From Amycolatopsis orientalis DSM 40040 = KCTC 9412 (GTDB taxonomy: Bacteria; Actinomycetota; Actinomycetes; Mycobacteriales; Pseudonocardiaceae), in the NCBI RefSeq assembly GCF_000478275.1, contig NZ_ASJB01000086.1, positions 22,931 through 86,930 of the forward strand: a stretch of 64,000 nt of DNA. The letters run 5' to 3'. Both the position numbers and the translations under genes were made by a program. The notes beneath the pieces are model-generated. The model was not told the DNA's origin. It saw nothing but the letters and a program-made list of their open reading frames with translations, and searched no databases. Positions 50,964 to 59,937 of the stretch are shown in pieces (positions within the stretch are counted from its first letter, which is position 1; every line of letters starts with the position of its first letter).

Positions 50964-51506
50964 ATGGCGACATCGCTGAACGGGCGCCGCGTGGCCATCC
51001 TGGCCGCGGACGGTGTGGAACAGGTCGAACTGGTCGAACCGCGGAAGGCGGTCACCGACGCGGGGGCCACGGCCGAGGTCGTCTCGCTGGAATCCGGCGA
51101 GATCCAGGCCATGAACGGCGACATCGACAAGGCGGACCGGTTCACCGTGGACCGGGTCGTCAAGGACGTCACGGTCGACGACTTCGACGCGCTGGTCCTC
51201 CCCGGCGGCACGATGAACCCGGACAACCTGCGCGCCGACGAGAACGCGGTCCGGTTCGTCCGCGACTTCGTCAACAGCGGCAAACCGGTCGGCGTCATCT
51301 GCCACGGACCGTGGACGCTGGTCGAGGCCGACGTCGTCCGCGGCCGCACGCTCACGTCCTACCCGAGCGTGCGCACCGACATCCGCAACGCCGGCGGCAC
51401 CGTCGTCGACCAGGAGGTCGTCAACGACAACGGCCTGATTTCCAGCCGGAACCCCGATGACCTGCCCGCCTTCTGCGCCACGATCGTGGCGGAATTCGCG
51501 AAATGA
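50964..51506 (+). CDS. PfpI/DJ-1 family type 1 glutamine amidotransferase-like protein
   Basis: The 180-residue protein carries the nucleophile elbow GVICHGPWTLVEA (cysteine near residue 115), VLPGGTMNPDNLR and a C-terminal NPDDLPAF motif. PfpI/YhbO/DJ-1 proteins are deglycases or stress-linked hydrolases; the precise activity is not clear from sequence. ATG 50964 follows a strong AAGGAGGG site. It is divergent from topoisomerase IB. Confidence 0.94.
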   Translation: MATSLNGRRVAILAADGVEQVELVEPRKAVTDAGATAEVVSLESGEIQAMNGDIDKADRFTVDRVVKDVTVDDFDALVLPGGTMNPDNLRADENAVRFVRDFVNSGKPVGVICHGPWTLVEADVVRGRTLTSYPSVRTDIRNAGGTVVDQEVVNDNGLISSRNPDDLPAFCATIVAEFAK

Positions 51507-51583
51507 GCGGGCCGGGACCGGCCAAATGAGTGGCGCCGGTCACAGTCTTGGGGGACTCTGGTGGCAGAGAAGGAGGTGCCGCG

Positions 51584-51787
51584 ATGACCGTGCATGCCAG
51601 ACGCTACGGCCGTTGGTGCCGTGAGCATTTCGACACCGAGCATTTCGACACCCAGGCCGAGACGGGCTCCCGCCGGCCCGCCGAGCAGGCCATGGAGACT
51701 TCCGCCACCGCGAACGTCACCGACGCCCGGGCCGAGCAGGCCCAGGCCGGTGACGTCCCGCGAGGGGAACCGGGCTCGCTCAGCTGA
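51584..51787 (+). CDS. Small hypothetical protein, 67 residues
   Basis: ATG 51584 is preceded 7 nt upstream by a perfect AAGGAGGTG ribosome-binding site. The product is a soluble, charged peptide with a short internal repeat (EHFDTEHFDTQ) and a disordered Ala/Glu/Thr-rich tail. No family is recognised. It overlaps the convergent membrane gene by 8 bp. The strong translation signal is the main argument that it is real. Confidence 0.6.
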   Translation: MTVHARRYGRWCREHFDTEHFDTQAETGSRRPAEQAMETSATANVTDARAEQAQAGDVPRGEPGSLS

Positions 51788-52166
51788 GGGTCCGCCGGTA
51801 CCAGACCCGCTTCGGGCCCGGCAGGCCGATCCGGGTGACCAGGTCGGTCACCACGCCGCCGATGATCAGCCACAGCAGGGCGGCGAGGCCGTCGTTGAGC
51901 AGGGTGCGCAGTTTTGCGCCGTCCGGGGTGAACAGGTTGCGCAGGCCGAGCGACACCCCGCGCGACCATCCGTCGATCAGCTGCGCGAACCCGTTGCCGG
52001 GATTGGCCTCGCCGAATACGAGCAGGATGTGCACGATCAGCACCAGCGCGAAGACCCAGCACACGGCGTGGACGAGGGCGTTGACGACGCGCACGACGCG
52101 GATCCGGGCAGGCGTCTGTTCGACGATCTCCTCCTGCGGCTCACGCGGGTCGTTGATGTAGGTCAT
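51780..52166 (-). CDS. Small membrane protein (YggT-like), 128 residues
   Basis: Two membrane helices are visible: VVNALVHAVCWVFALVLIVH (about residues 26-48) and GLAALLWLIIGGVVTDLV (about 92-112). A short charged N-terminus (INDPREPQEEIVEQTPARIR) precedes them, with a loop containing DGWSRGVSLGLRNLFTPDG between. The spacing resembles YGGT-family proteins, which are small and of unsettled function. ATG 52166 follows a GGAGACGG-type site. It is downstream of the Ser/Thr kinase gene on the same strand (51 bp). Confidence 0.85.
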   Translation of the reverse strand: MTYINDPREPQEEIVEQTPARIRVVRVVNALVHAVCWVFALVLIVHILLVFGEANPGNGFAQLIDGWSRGVSLGLRNLFTPDGAKLRTLLNDGLAALLWLIIGGVVTDLVTRIGLPGPKRVWYRRTLS

Positions 52167-52216
52167 CGCCGTCTCCCATCATTCGTCCACAGTGGACAGC
52201 CCGGCGGGGCGGATGC

Positions 52217-53527
52217 TCAGCCGGGGCCCGGCGTGCTCGGTTTCGTCCTCGTGGTGGGCCGGGGCTTCGACTTGCTGGGCCGGTCCGACGTGCTCTGCCC
52301 GCCGCTGCTCGCCGACGAGCGTTCCGGTGTCGAGGTGACACCGGCGTTTTCGCCGCTCCCCGGCGGATTCGTGGTCGCCGGGCCGTCGTCCTGGCTCACC
52401 ACGACGGTGCCGCCGGAGCCTTCCGCCCCGCGTGTGGGCACCTCGACGACCTCCGTGGAGGGCGCGTCGCGGCCCGTCGACTGGCCGGGTGCCCCGGTCG
52501 CCGCGGGCGGGACCATCCCGTCCGGCCGGAGCGGCGGATTCGCGTCGGTCTGGTTGGCCGCCAGCAGCACGCCGACCGTGATCGCGGCGGCGGGCGCGCT
52601 GATCGCGGCGAGCAAGGCCGCCCGTTTGCGGGTGGCGGGCGCGAGGTGGGTCACCACCGTCCCGGTGGAGTCCTCCAGGAGGATCCGCGCGATCGCCGCG
52701 GCCGTCGGGCGCTGCGACGGTTTCCGCGCGGTCATCCCGCGCAGCAGCGTCGTCATCGTGGTGGACAACCCGGCGGGGATGCGGGGCTGGCGGTGCAGTC
52801 GCCCGACTGCGGCCTCCACCGGCGTCCCGGTGTACTCCCGTTCGCCGGACAGGCATTCCAGCAGGACCAGGCCGAGCGCGTAGATGTCGGCGGGCGGGCC
52901 GATGTTCTCGCCGCGGACCTGTTCGGGCGCCATGTACGCCGCCGTGCCGACGACGCCGCCGGTCTCGGTCACCCTGGTCGCGTCGAAGGCGTGCGCGACA
53001 CCGAAGTCGCCGATCAGCGGGCCGTCGTCGGACATCAGGATGTTCGCCGGCTTGAGATCGCGGTGGGTGATGCCGTGCGCGTGGACGTGCGCGAGCGCGT
53101 CCGCCAGCCGGGCGGCCAGTTCGACGACCTCGCCCTGGGAGAGCGGGCCGGAACGCAGGCGCTGGGCGAGGTTCGGCCCTTCGACCAAGCGCATCGTGAG
53201 GTAGCTGTAGCCGTCGTCGGAACCCGCGTCGTACATCGGGACGAGACCGGGATGCCGTACCGCGCTGAGGGTTTTGATCTCCTGCTCGCGGCGGCGTTCG
53301 TCGCGGGTCATCGTGTCGGCGTGGAAGAGTTTCAGCGCGACTTCGCGCTGTTCGAGCAGGTCACGGGCGCGGAACACGCGGGCGGTCGCGCCGCGGCCCA
53401 GCAGGTCGCCGACCTCGTACCGGCCGGCGAGCTTGCGCGGCAGATGGTCCGGATCGTGGACGTTCAGGCTGAAGCGGCGCTGCGTGGTCCCGGCATCGAG
53501 GTGTTCGTCCTCGTCACCGTCGTCCAT
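52217..53527 (-). CDS. Membrane Ser/Thr protein kinase (PknB-like, short extracellular tail)
   Basis: The 436-residue protein has a kinase domain (about 38-290) with GRGATARVF, VALKLF (ATP lysine), HRDLKPANIL, DFGVAHAFD and APEQVRGE. A membrane helix (AALLAAISAPAAAITVGVLL, about 318-340) and a Ser/Thr/Pro-rich extracellular tail without PASTA repeats follow. ATG 53527 has GGAGG 7 nt upstream. Targets are unknown. The neighbouring YggT-like membrane gene may be cotranscribed. Confidence 0.94.
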   Translation of the reverse strand: MDDGDEDEHLDAGTTQRRFSLNVHDPDHLPRKLAGRYEVGDLLGRGATARVFRARDLLEQREVALKLFHADTMTRDERRREQEIKTLSAVRHPGLVPMYDAGSDDGYSYLTMRLVEGPNLAQRLRSGPLSQGEVVELAARLADALAHVHAHGITHRDLKPANILMSDDGPLIGDFGVAHAFDATRVTETGGVVGTAAYMAPEQVRGENIGPPADIYALGLVLLECLSGEREYTGTPVEAAVGRLHRQPRIPAGLSTTMTTLLRGMTARKPSQRPTAAAIARILLEDSTGTVVTHLAPATRKRAALLAAISAPAAAITVGVLLAANQTDANPPLRPDGMVPPAATGAPGQSTGRDAPSTEVVEVPTRGAEGSGGTVVVSQDDGPATTNPPGSGENAGVTSTPERSSASSGGQSTSDRPSKSKPRPTTRTKPSTPGPG

Positions 53528-53671
53528 CGGTGCTACCTCCGTCTCACCGGCCGAACGCCGTATACCCGGTCCGGCCCCGGGCGAAACAAGGTTTGCGAGC
53601 GTACCCGACGTGAACGGGGGGTTCACCCCGAATGGCGGGCAACCCCTCGCGGGGCCGGACGTCCCGTGATC

Positions 53672-54769
53672 ATGAAGCCGAACCGGTGGGCCGCGCTCGC
53701 CGCCGCCGCACTGACCGCCCTGGCCGTCCCCGCCCCGCCCGCTGCCGCCGAATCGTTGGTACCCCGGGGTTTCGCCCCCGCGTCGACGAGCTGGACCGGC
53801 CCGAAGCACGGCTTCATCCTCGGGTTTTCGCCCTGTGGCAAGCCGGGATGGTGCGCGTCGCTGCTCTCGACCACCGACGGCGGGAAGCGGTGGCGACAGG
53901 TCGGCACCCCGCCGATCTCGTTGCCGGACAACCACAATCAGGTCAAGCTCACGGTGACCGGGGACCGGGACCTCTTCCTCTCCGACGGCACGCGTCTGCT
54001 CGCCAGTCGCGACGGCGGAGGCCAGTGGTCGCGCGTCCGGCTCGCCGGGGTCCGGGAGCCGTTCTATATTTCGAAAATCACCGAATCAGGGCCCAGGGTG
54101 TTCGCGATGGTCACCGGTTTCGGCAGCCCGTCGACGACGACCCTCTACTCAGGGCTCCCCGGTGCACGGGTCCTCTTGCCGGTCCCGGGATTCACCGTCA
54201 CCGGTTCCTCGACCTACGGCGATGTCGCCGTCAGCGGCGGGGTCCAGGTCTCCATGGGGGCCGACTACCGCGTCCAGAAGTACTGGACGTCGCCCGATGG
54301 GGTGAAGTTCGCGAGCGCGCCGCCGCCGTGCCCGGCGGACAGTTCGGCTTCGCTGAGCGGAATCCGGCAGGGACAGGTGCTGGCGCTGTGCAGCGGCGGA
54401 CCGGGATCACCGCAGCCGGGTGCGACCGTCCGGCGGCTGTGGCGGGCGCCGAAACTCGGCGGGCGGTTCACCGGCACGGCGCAGGCGCCCACCCTCGGGA
54501 TCAACCAGAGTTTCAGCGCCGCGTCGCCCACGGCGGCGACCGTCGCGGCGGAAGGCGGCGGGACCGGTTTCCTGCACAGCACCACCGACGGCGGCCTGAC
54601 CTGGACGACGGCGGTGCTCAGCGGCCGCGGTGTCTGTCTCAACGACCTCGACTTCCCCGACGAGCGTGTCGGCGTGGTGGTCGACGGGCTGCCCGACGCC
54701 GAGGGCGGATCGGCCGTCTACCGCACCACCGACGGCGGTGTCACGTGGCGTGAACTCACCTTCGCGTGA
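53672..54769 (+). CDS. Secreted BNR/Asp-box beta-propeller protein
   Basis: The 365-residue protein has a signal peptide (WAALAAAALTALAVPAPPAAA). Asp-box repeats follow: LLSTTDGGKRW, LLASRDGGGQW, LHSTTDGGLTW and YRTTDGGVTW. These mark a sialidase/photosystem-stability-factor-like propeller. No catalytic sialidase residues are evident, so a binding or scaffold role outside the cell is likely. ATG 53672 or GTG 53666 may start it. It is divergent from the Ser/Thr kinase gene. Confidence 0.88.
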   Translation: MKPNRWAALAAAALTALAVPAPPAAAESLVPRGFAPASTSWTGPKHGFILGFSPCGKPGWCASLLSTTDGGKRWRQVGTPPISLPDNHNQVKLTVTGDRDLFLSDGTRLLASRDGGGQWSRVRLAGVREPFYISKITESGPRVFAMVTGFGSPSTTTLYSGLPGARVLLPVPGFTVTGSSTYGDVAVSGGVQVSMGADYRVQKYWTSPDGVKFASAPPPCPADSSASLSGIRQGQVLALCSGGPGSPQPGATVRRLWRAPKLGGRFTGTAQAPTLGINQSFSAASPTAATVAAEGGGTGFLHSTTDGGLTWTTAVLSGRGVCLNDLDFPDERVGVVVDGLPDAEGGSAVYRTTDGGVTWRELTFA

Positions 54770-54823
54770 GGCCACGCTGTCCGCACGAGTGATCACCGCA
54801 GGTAGGCAAGGCCCTTGGGGAGG

Positions 54824-54853
54824 TTCACAGCGCTACACGCCATGTCGTAATCT
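54824..54853 (+). promoter_or_regulatory. Candidate promoter of the methyltransferase gene
   Basis: TTCACA (54824-54829), an 18-bp spacer and TAATCT (54848-54853) resemble a sigma-A promoter with a strong -10. It would give a leader of about 70 nt to the methyltransferase start at 54929. Confidence 0.4.
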
Positions 54854-54928
54854 GAGTACTGTCCGTCGATGTCGAGGGAGCCGTGGGACGCGCTTGCCGC
54901 GCCCCGGAACACGGCTGGAGGGTGGAAC

Positions 54929-55765
54929 GTGTCCATGACTTCGGACGAGGTCCGGTCTGTGCCGAGGCGCCCACTGCCCCTCGACTACAGCAAGCCCAAT
55001 CTCGCCCGGATGAAGGACGCCCTTCTCGGCGGGCACGACCACTACGAGGTCGACAGGCGGGCGGTCGCGGATCTGCTCGCCCTGGCCCCCGATTCCGCCG
55101 CGATGGCCAAGGAGTTCCGCTCCTGGTCGAGCCGGGTCGTCCGGTTCCTCGCCGGTGCCCGCGGCATCGACCAGTTCCTCGATCTGGGGTCGGGCCTGCC
55201 CACGGCGGAGAACACCCACCAGTCGGCGCAGCGGTACAACCCCGATGCGCTGGTCGTCTACGTCGACCACGACCCGGTCGTCCAGGCGCACGGGCTGGCC
55301 CTGCTGGAGGATCACCTCGTCCATGTCAGCGGCGCGGATCTGACCGATCCCGCGCAGACGCTGGCCGATCCGGTCGTCACCGAGCACATCGAACTCGACC
55401 GCCCGGTCGCGGTGATCCTGAATTCGGTGCTGCACCACATCGAAGACTTCGGCAAGGCGCGGGCGATCGTCCGCGCCTACGTCGACGCGATCGCGCCGGG
55501 GTCGTACGTGCTGCTGACCCACCATTTCAACCCCGGCGACGGCCCGCGCGCCGCGCTCGCGCGGAAGATCGACGACCTGATGGCGCAGACCGGTTACCGC
55601 ACCGTGCACCGCAGCCGTGAGGAGATCGAGTCGCTGTTCGACGGACTGGAGGTCCTAGAACCCGGCGTGGTCCCGCTGCACGAATGGTGGCCGGAAGGGC
55701 CGCGGCTGGCGCCGCTGAGCGACCTGAACCACCTCAGCCTCGGCGGGGTCGGCTTCAAGGCTTAG
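54929..55765 (+). CDS. SAM-dependent methyltransferase (DUF574/Methyltransf_19)
   Basis: The roughly 278-residue protein shows the family pattern KPNLARMKDALLGGHDHYEVD, FLDLGSGLPTAENTHQSAQR (SAM-binding loop), VVYVDHDPVVQAH and the DRPVAVILNSVLHHI strand, ending DLNHLSLGGVGFKA. This family is abundant in actinomycetes, often next to regulators, with unknown substrates. GTG 54929 has GGAGGG 6 nt upstream; ATG 54935 is the alternative. The M48 protease gene converges 3 bp after the stop. Confidence 0.93.
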   Translation: MSMTSDEVRSVPRRPLPLDYSKPNLARMKDALLGGHDHYEVDRRAVADLLALAPDSAAMAKEFRSWSSRVVRFLAGARGIDQFLDLGSGLPTAENTHQSAQRYNPDALVVYVDHDPVVQAHGLALLEDHLVHVSGADLTDPAQTLADPVVTEHIELDRPVAVILNSVLHHIEDFGKARAIVRAYVDAIAPGSYVLLTHHFNPGDGPRAALARKIDDLMAQTGYRTVHRSREEIESLFDGLEVLEPGVVPLHEWWPEGPRLAPLSDLNHLSLGGVGFKA

Positions 55766-55768
55766 AGG

Positions 55769-57652
55769 TCAGTCCTTCAAAGACCGGAAGAACGCCTTCA
55801 GCTCGTCGTGGGCGGTACCGAAGTCCTCGGTGTTGCCGGTGATCGCCAGTTCCAGCTTCTCGCCGTCGGACAGCTCCATCGTCAGGTAGGCGGTGAGCTT
55901 CCGGCGGGGGAACCCGCCCGCGACGATGTCCGTGAACGGGATCCGCCGCGCGCCCGGTTCGGCGCGCAGATCGTCGAGGCCGCGCTCCCGCAGCTTCCGG
56001 ATCCGCTTGCGGTCGGAAACCCCGCGTGCCCCGATCAGCCCGGCGGCCCCGCGGCGGAGCAGTACCGAACGCGCCATCGGCAGCAGCACCACTTCGGTGT
56101 CGCAGACGATCAGGTCGTAGAGCCTGCGCTTGGCCTTCAGCGCGGTGAACAGTCCGAGCATCCTGGCTTCGGCGGGATCCGGCTCCCGTTCGGGCTCCTG
56201 CTTGCAGAAGTAGCCGGCCGGCACCTTCAGCAGCTGCAGGTTGTGAACCAGTTCGTCGACCGCACGCGGACTCGCCACGGCCGGGGCGACCAGTTCGGCG
56301 ACGTCGAACGGTTCGCCGTCACCGAGGCAGAGTTCCCAGCCACCGCCCCAGTTCAGCCGGTGCGCGGCGACGCCGTTGTCGATCATCGCGGCGGTGACGG
56401 TCTCGGCGAACAGTTCGGTCAGCAGCGCGCGGCCCTCTTCGCGGGACGGGGCCCGCAGGGGTTTGGCGAGCGCGTCGGCGTCGCCGTCGCGCAGCACCCG
56501 CACCACCTCGCCGATCGTGCCGCGCGGCGCCAGCCTGCTCTCGAGCCCGGCCGAGGTCAGCAGTTTCGCGCCCTGCGCCACCGATGCCCGGCCCGCGCGT
56601 TTGACGACCTCGTCCCAGTCCGCCCGCGGCCCGACGTCGCGGATCAGCACCGCCAGCTCCGCTTCGGGGACGTCGACCTTCGGCGAGCCCAGCAGGGACC
56701 AGCCCGGCCGCGCGTCCGGCTTCACCGGATTGTCCGGGACACCGGCCAGCGCAGCGATCCGCCGCTTCGTGGGCGGATGGCTGTCGAACTTCGACAGCTC
56801 TTCACCGTCGAGGATGTCGTCGGCGTACTCGGCCACCCAGTCCCGCTGGACGGGGTGGTTGAGATACGACCGGAAACCCAGCAGGACCGGGGGAGTGCGC
56901 CGTGCCGCCGCGCCGAGCGAGACGTAACGGTCGCTGTAGTCGTTCCAGAGCGGGCTCAGCGTCGCGACCTTCCGCAGCGCCGCGGCCGCCGTGCGGCTTC
57001 CCGCCGCGAGCACGGACGCCTCGTCGGCCTGCAGTTCCTGCCGCCGGTTCGCCGACCGCGCGATCAGCAGGTACAGCTTCGAATACGCGGAGAGCAGGGC
57101 CCTGGCGGGGCCGCCGTCCAGCCGGTCCACGGTGAAGGCCAGCGTCTGCGTGCCGCGGTAGGTGAGCGCGAGCAGCCGGGTGTGGCCGCCGCTGTAGTGG
57201 CCGAGTTCGTGCGCGAGCACCGACCGCAGCTCGCTCACGCTCATCGCGGCCAGCAACGGCAGCCCGATCAGCATCGTGCGGCGGCCGGGCCGCAGGCCGA
57301 GGAACCGGGCGTCCTCGGTGACCGCCGCGTTGATCTCGCCGATCAGCACGATCTCGTCCGGTGGCCGCGTCTTCACCTGGGCGGCGAGGTCGTCGATCAT
57401 CTCCCACAGCGCGGGATGGGCGTCGCGGTCCAGCCGCGGCCCCTCGATCGGGGGACGCCGCGCCCGCAGCGCGCTCACCAGCCCGAAGCCGAGGGCGATC
57501 ATCATCCCGAGGCCGGCGAGCATGACGTAGGTGCCGGGTTTGCCCGGGATCCGCAGGCCCGCCAGCACACTGGCGACGCCCACCGCGACGACCGCCACTG
57601 GGAACGCCACGAGCAGAAGTGTCGCGAGGACGGCGCGTCCTCGGGCCTGCAT
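55769..57652 (-). CDS. M48-family membrane metallopeptidase (paralogue 2)
   Basis: This 627-residue protein has two N-terminal membrane helices (VLATLLLVAFPVAVVAVGVA and GLGMMIALGFGLVSAL), an M48 zinc site (LRSVLAHELGHYSGGHTRLL) and a downstream glutamate in RRQELQADEASVL. A DSHPPTKRRIAAL motif leads to a long C-terminal region ending in a PH-like beta segment (GGFPRRKLTAYLTMELSDGE). It shares the overall plan of the protein at 33308-35083, so the two are paralogues. Substrate and regulation are unknown. Confidence 0.88.
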   Translation of the reverse strand: MQARGRAVLATLLLVAFPVAVVAVGVASVLAGLRIPGKPGTYVMLAGLGMMIALGFGLVSALRARRPPIEGPRLDRDAHPALWEMIDDLAAQVKTRPPDEIVLIGEINAAVTEDARFLGLRPGRRTMLIGLPLLAAMSVSELRSVLAHELGHYSGGHTRLLALTYRGTQTLAFTVDRLDGGPARALLSAYSKLYLLIARSANRRQELQADEASVLAAGSRTAAAALRKVATLSPLWNDYSDRYVSLGAAARRTPPVLLGFRSYLNHPVQRDWVAEYADDILDGEELSKFDSHPPTKRRIAALAGVPDNPVKPDARPGWSLLGSPKVDVPEAELAVLIRDVGPRADWDEVVKRAGRASVAQGAKLLTSAGLESRLAPRGTIGEVVRVLRDGDADALAKPLRAPSREEGRALLTELFAETVTAAMIDNGVAAHRLNWGGGWELCLGDGEPFDVAELVAPAVASPRAVDELVHNLQLLKVPAGYFCKQEPEREPDPAEARMLGLFTALKAKRRLYDLIVCDTEVVLLPMARSVLLRRGAAGLIGARGVSDRKRIRKLRERGLDDLRAEPGARRIPFTDIVAGGFPRRKLTAYLTMELSDGEKLELAITGNTEDFGTAHDELKAFFRSLKD

Positions 57653-57669
57653 CGTCCGGTTACCTCTTT

Positions 57670-57728
57670 TCGCACAAGTGCCCTCTGTGCGGCCGAATAG
57701 TAACCGGCTACACAGAGGGCTCGTGCGA
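57670..57728. repeat. Imperfect inverted repeat (probable terminator of the MFS/AKR operon)
   Basis: Inner arms CCCTCTGTG (57681-57689) and CACAGAGGG (57711-57719) and outer arms TCGCAC (57670-57675) and GTGCGA (57723-57728) pair with small internal loops. It lies after the aldo/keto reductase gene (stop at 57750, - strand) and before the M48 start. It is unrelated in sequence to families P1-P4. Confidence 0.6.
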
Positions 57729-57749
57729 GAACGAAGAGCTACCCCCGCC

Positions 57750-58583
57750 CTAGGCGACGTTGAAGGTGTCGGGATCCGGTCCGGTGCGCTCGCCGCGCTC
57801 CAGGCCGGACAGCGACGCGACGTCCTCGTCCGACAGGGTGAAGCCGAAGACGTCCAGGTTCTCCTTGATCCGCGACGGCGTCACGGATTTCGGGATCACG
57901 ACGTTGCCCAGCTGCAGGTGCCATCGCAGGACGATCTGCGCGGGGGTGCGGCCGTGCTTGTCCGCCAACGCCTTCACCGCGGCTTCGCCGAGCAGGTCGC
58001 CGCCCTTGGCCAGCGGGCTCCACGCCTCGGTCGCGATGCCGTGCTTCGCGTCGAACTCGCGCAGCTCGTCCTGCTGCAGGTACGGGTGCAGCTCGATCTG
58101 GTTCACCGCCGGGACGACGGAGCCGCTGTCGAGGACGCGCTGGAGGTGGGCGGGCTGGAAGTTGGACACCCCGATCGCGCGCACGCGGCCGTCAGCGTAG
58201 AGCTTCTCGAAGGCCTTCCACGTGTCGAGGAAGAGATCGCGTTCCGGCGTCGGCCAGTGGATGAGGTAGAGGTCCAGTCGCTCCAGGCCCAGTTTGGCCA
58301 TGCTGGCGTCGAACGCCTTCAGGGTGCTGTCGTAGCCCTGCTCGCTGTTCCACAGCTTGGTGGTGATGAACAGGTCGTCGCGGGCGATCCCGGACTCGGC
58401 GAGGGCCTTGCCGACGCCTGCCTCGTTGCCGTAGATGGCGGCGGTGTCGATACTGCGGTACCCGGCGTCCAGCGCGGTCTTGACCGCGGCGGTGGTCTCC
58501 TCGTCGGGTACCTGGAAGACGCCGAATCCGAGCTGCGGCATCTCCACCCCGTTGTTCAGCTTGACGGTGGGAATGTCGGTCAC
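57750..58583 (-). CDS. Aldo/keto reductase (2,5-diketo-D-gluconate reductase-like)
   Basis: The 277-residue NADPH-dependent AKR has the catalytic set: aspartate in YRSIDTAAIYGNE with the tyrosine, lysine in FITTKLWNSEQ, and histidine in YLIHWPTPE. The cofactor region IPKSVTPSRIKEN is intact. AKR5-type members reduce small aldehydes and ketones. It lies 29 bp downstream of the MFS gene and is probably cotranscribed, under the divergent MarR regulator. Confidence 0.95.
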   Translation of the reverse strand: MTDIPTVKLNNGVEMPQLGFGVFQVPDEETTAAVKTALDAGYRSIDTAAIYGNEAGVGKALAESGIARDDLFITTKLWNSEQGYDSTLKAFDASMAKLGLERLDLYLIHWPTPERDLFLDTWKAFEKLYADGRVRAIGVSNFQPAHLQRVLDSGSVVPAVNQIELHPYLQQDELREFDAKHGIATEAWSPLAKGGDLLGEAAVKALADKHGRTPAQIVLRWHLQLGNVVIPKSVTPSRIKENLDVFGFTLSDEDVASLSGLERGERTGPDPDTFNVA

Positions 58584-58612
58584 TTGCTTTCCTTTCGGTG
58601 AGTGCTCACGGA

Positions 58613-59794
58613 TCAGGCGGCGGGGGCCGGTTCGGCGCGACGAGCCTTACGCCGCCCATGGTCGAGCATGCCTGAGATGACCGCGACCAGCAGTCCGGCG
58701 AGCGCGAGCGCGGCACCGATCCAGTTGGGCGCGGTGTAGCCGAGACCGGCGTCGATGGCCTGGCCGCCGAGCCACGCGCCCCCGGCGTTGCCGAGGTTGA
58801 ACGCGGCGATGTTGGCGGCCGAAGCCAGCGCGGGGGCGCCTTCGGCCTTGTTCATCACGCGGGCCTGCAGCGGGGCGACGGTCGCGAAACCGGCGGCGCC
58901 GAAGACCGCGATGGTGATCGCGGCGGGCAGCTGGGCATGCGCGGTGAAGACGAACACGATCAGCACGGCCGCGAGCGCGGCGAGGATGACGTACAGGCTG
59001 GGCATCAGCGACCGGTCCGCCGCCTTGCCGCCGATCAGGTTGCCGGCGAACAGGCCGGCGCCGAACAGCACGAGCAGCCAGGTCACCGCGCCGGGGGAGA
59101 AGCCGGCGACCTCGGTCATCATCGGGGCGATGTAGGTGAAGGACGCGAACACCCCGGCGAACCCGAGCGCGGTCATCGCCAGCGCGAGCCACACCTGCGG
59201 CCGCCGGAACACGGCGAGTTCGTCGCGCAGGCCCGCGCTCCGCGTCGTCGACTGGACCGGCACGAGCGCGAGAATCCCGATCAGGCCGATCACACCGAGG
59301 ACGCTGACCGCCCAGAAGGTCGAGCGCCAGCCCAGCGCCTGGCCCAGCGCGGTCCCGGCGGGGACGCCGAGGACGTTGGCGACGGTCAGCCCGGTGAACA
59401 TCATCGCGATGGCACTGGCCTGTTTGGTGGGCGCGACCAGGGACGCGGCCACGACCGAGCCGACGCCGAAGAACGCGCCGTGCGAGAGCGCGGCGACCAC
59501 GCGGCCGGTCATCAGCAGGCCGTAGGACGGGGCCACCGCGGACACGACGTTGCCGGCGATGAACAGGACCATGAGGCCGACCAGGACCGTCTTGCGCGGC
59601 ACCCGCGACGCGAGCGCTGTCAGCACCGGGGCGCCGACCACGACGCCGAGCGCGTAACCGGAGATCAGCAGCCCCGCGGCCGGGATCGAGACCCCGAAAT
59701 CGCCCGCGACCTCGGGCAAGAGGCCCATGATCACGAACTCGGTGGTGCCGATCCCGAAGGCGCTGATCGCCAGTGCGAGCAGAGCGGCAGGCAT
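58613..59794 (-). CDS. MFS drug/sugar efflux transporter (DHA1 family)
   Basis: This 393-residue transporter has about 12 helices, motif A-like LTALASRVPRKTVLVGLMVL and motif C-like GVPAGTALGQALGWRSTFWA. FGIGTTEFVIMGLLPEVAGD at the N-terminus is typical of AraJ/YdhP-type DHA1 exporters. ATG 59794 is the family start; the longer frame crosses the promoter region. It is divergent from the MarR gene. Confidence 0.94.
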   Translation of the reverse strand: MPAALLALAISAFGIGTTEFVIMGLLPEVAGDFGVSIPAAGLLISGYALGVVVGAPVLTALASRVPRKTVLVGLMVLFIAGNVVSAVAPSYGLLMTGRVVAALSHGAFFGVGSVVAASLVAPTKQASAIAMMFTGLTVANVLGVPAGTALGQALGWRSTFWAVSVLGVIGLIGILALVPVQSTTRSAGLRDELAVFRRPQVWLALAMTALGFAGVFASFTYIAPMMTEVAGFSPGAVTWLLVLFGAGLFAGNLIGGKAADRSLMPSLYVILAALAAVLIVFVFTAHAQLPAAITIAVFGAAGFATVAPLQARVMNKAEGAPALASAANIAAFNLGNAGGAWLGGQAIDAGLGYTAPNWIGAALALAGLLVAVISGMLDHGRRKARRAEPAPAA

Positions 59795-59824
59795 GGGAAC
59801 TTCACTTCTTCCCGTAGAGTGGTG

Positions 59825-59886
59825 GTAGTTGGCGTTGGCAACTACGAGCGTCTGGAATAGTTGCACACGCCGTATATTGCACACGC
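59825..59886. promoter_or_regulatory. Candidate MarR operators between MFS and marR genes
   Basis: A perfect 7-bp inverted repeat GTAGTTG/CAACTAC with 7-nt spacer covers 59825-59845. Two direct TTGCACACGC copies follow at 59861-59870 and 59877-59886 (16-bp spacing). They fill the divergent intergenic region where a MarR dimer would be expected to control both genes. The arrangement is seen; binding is inferred. Confidence 0.5.
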
Positions 59887-59937
59887 TTGATGATGCACGA
59901 CGCAACGAAGCTCGGGCAACCGGGGAAGAGGTGAACC

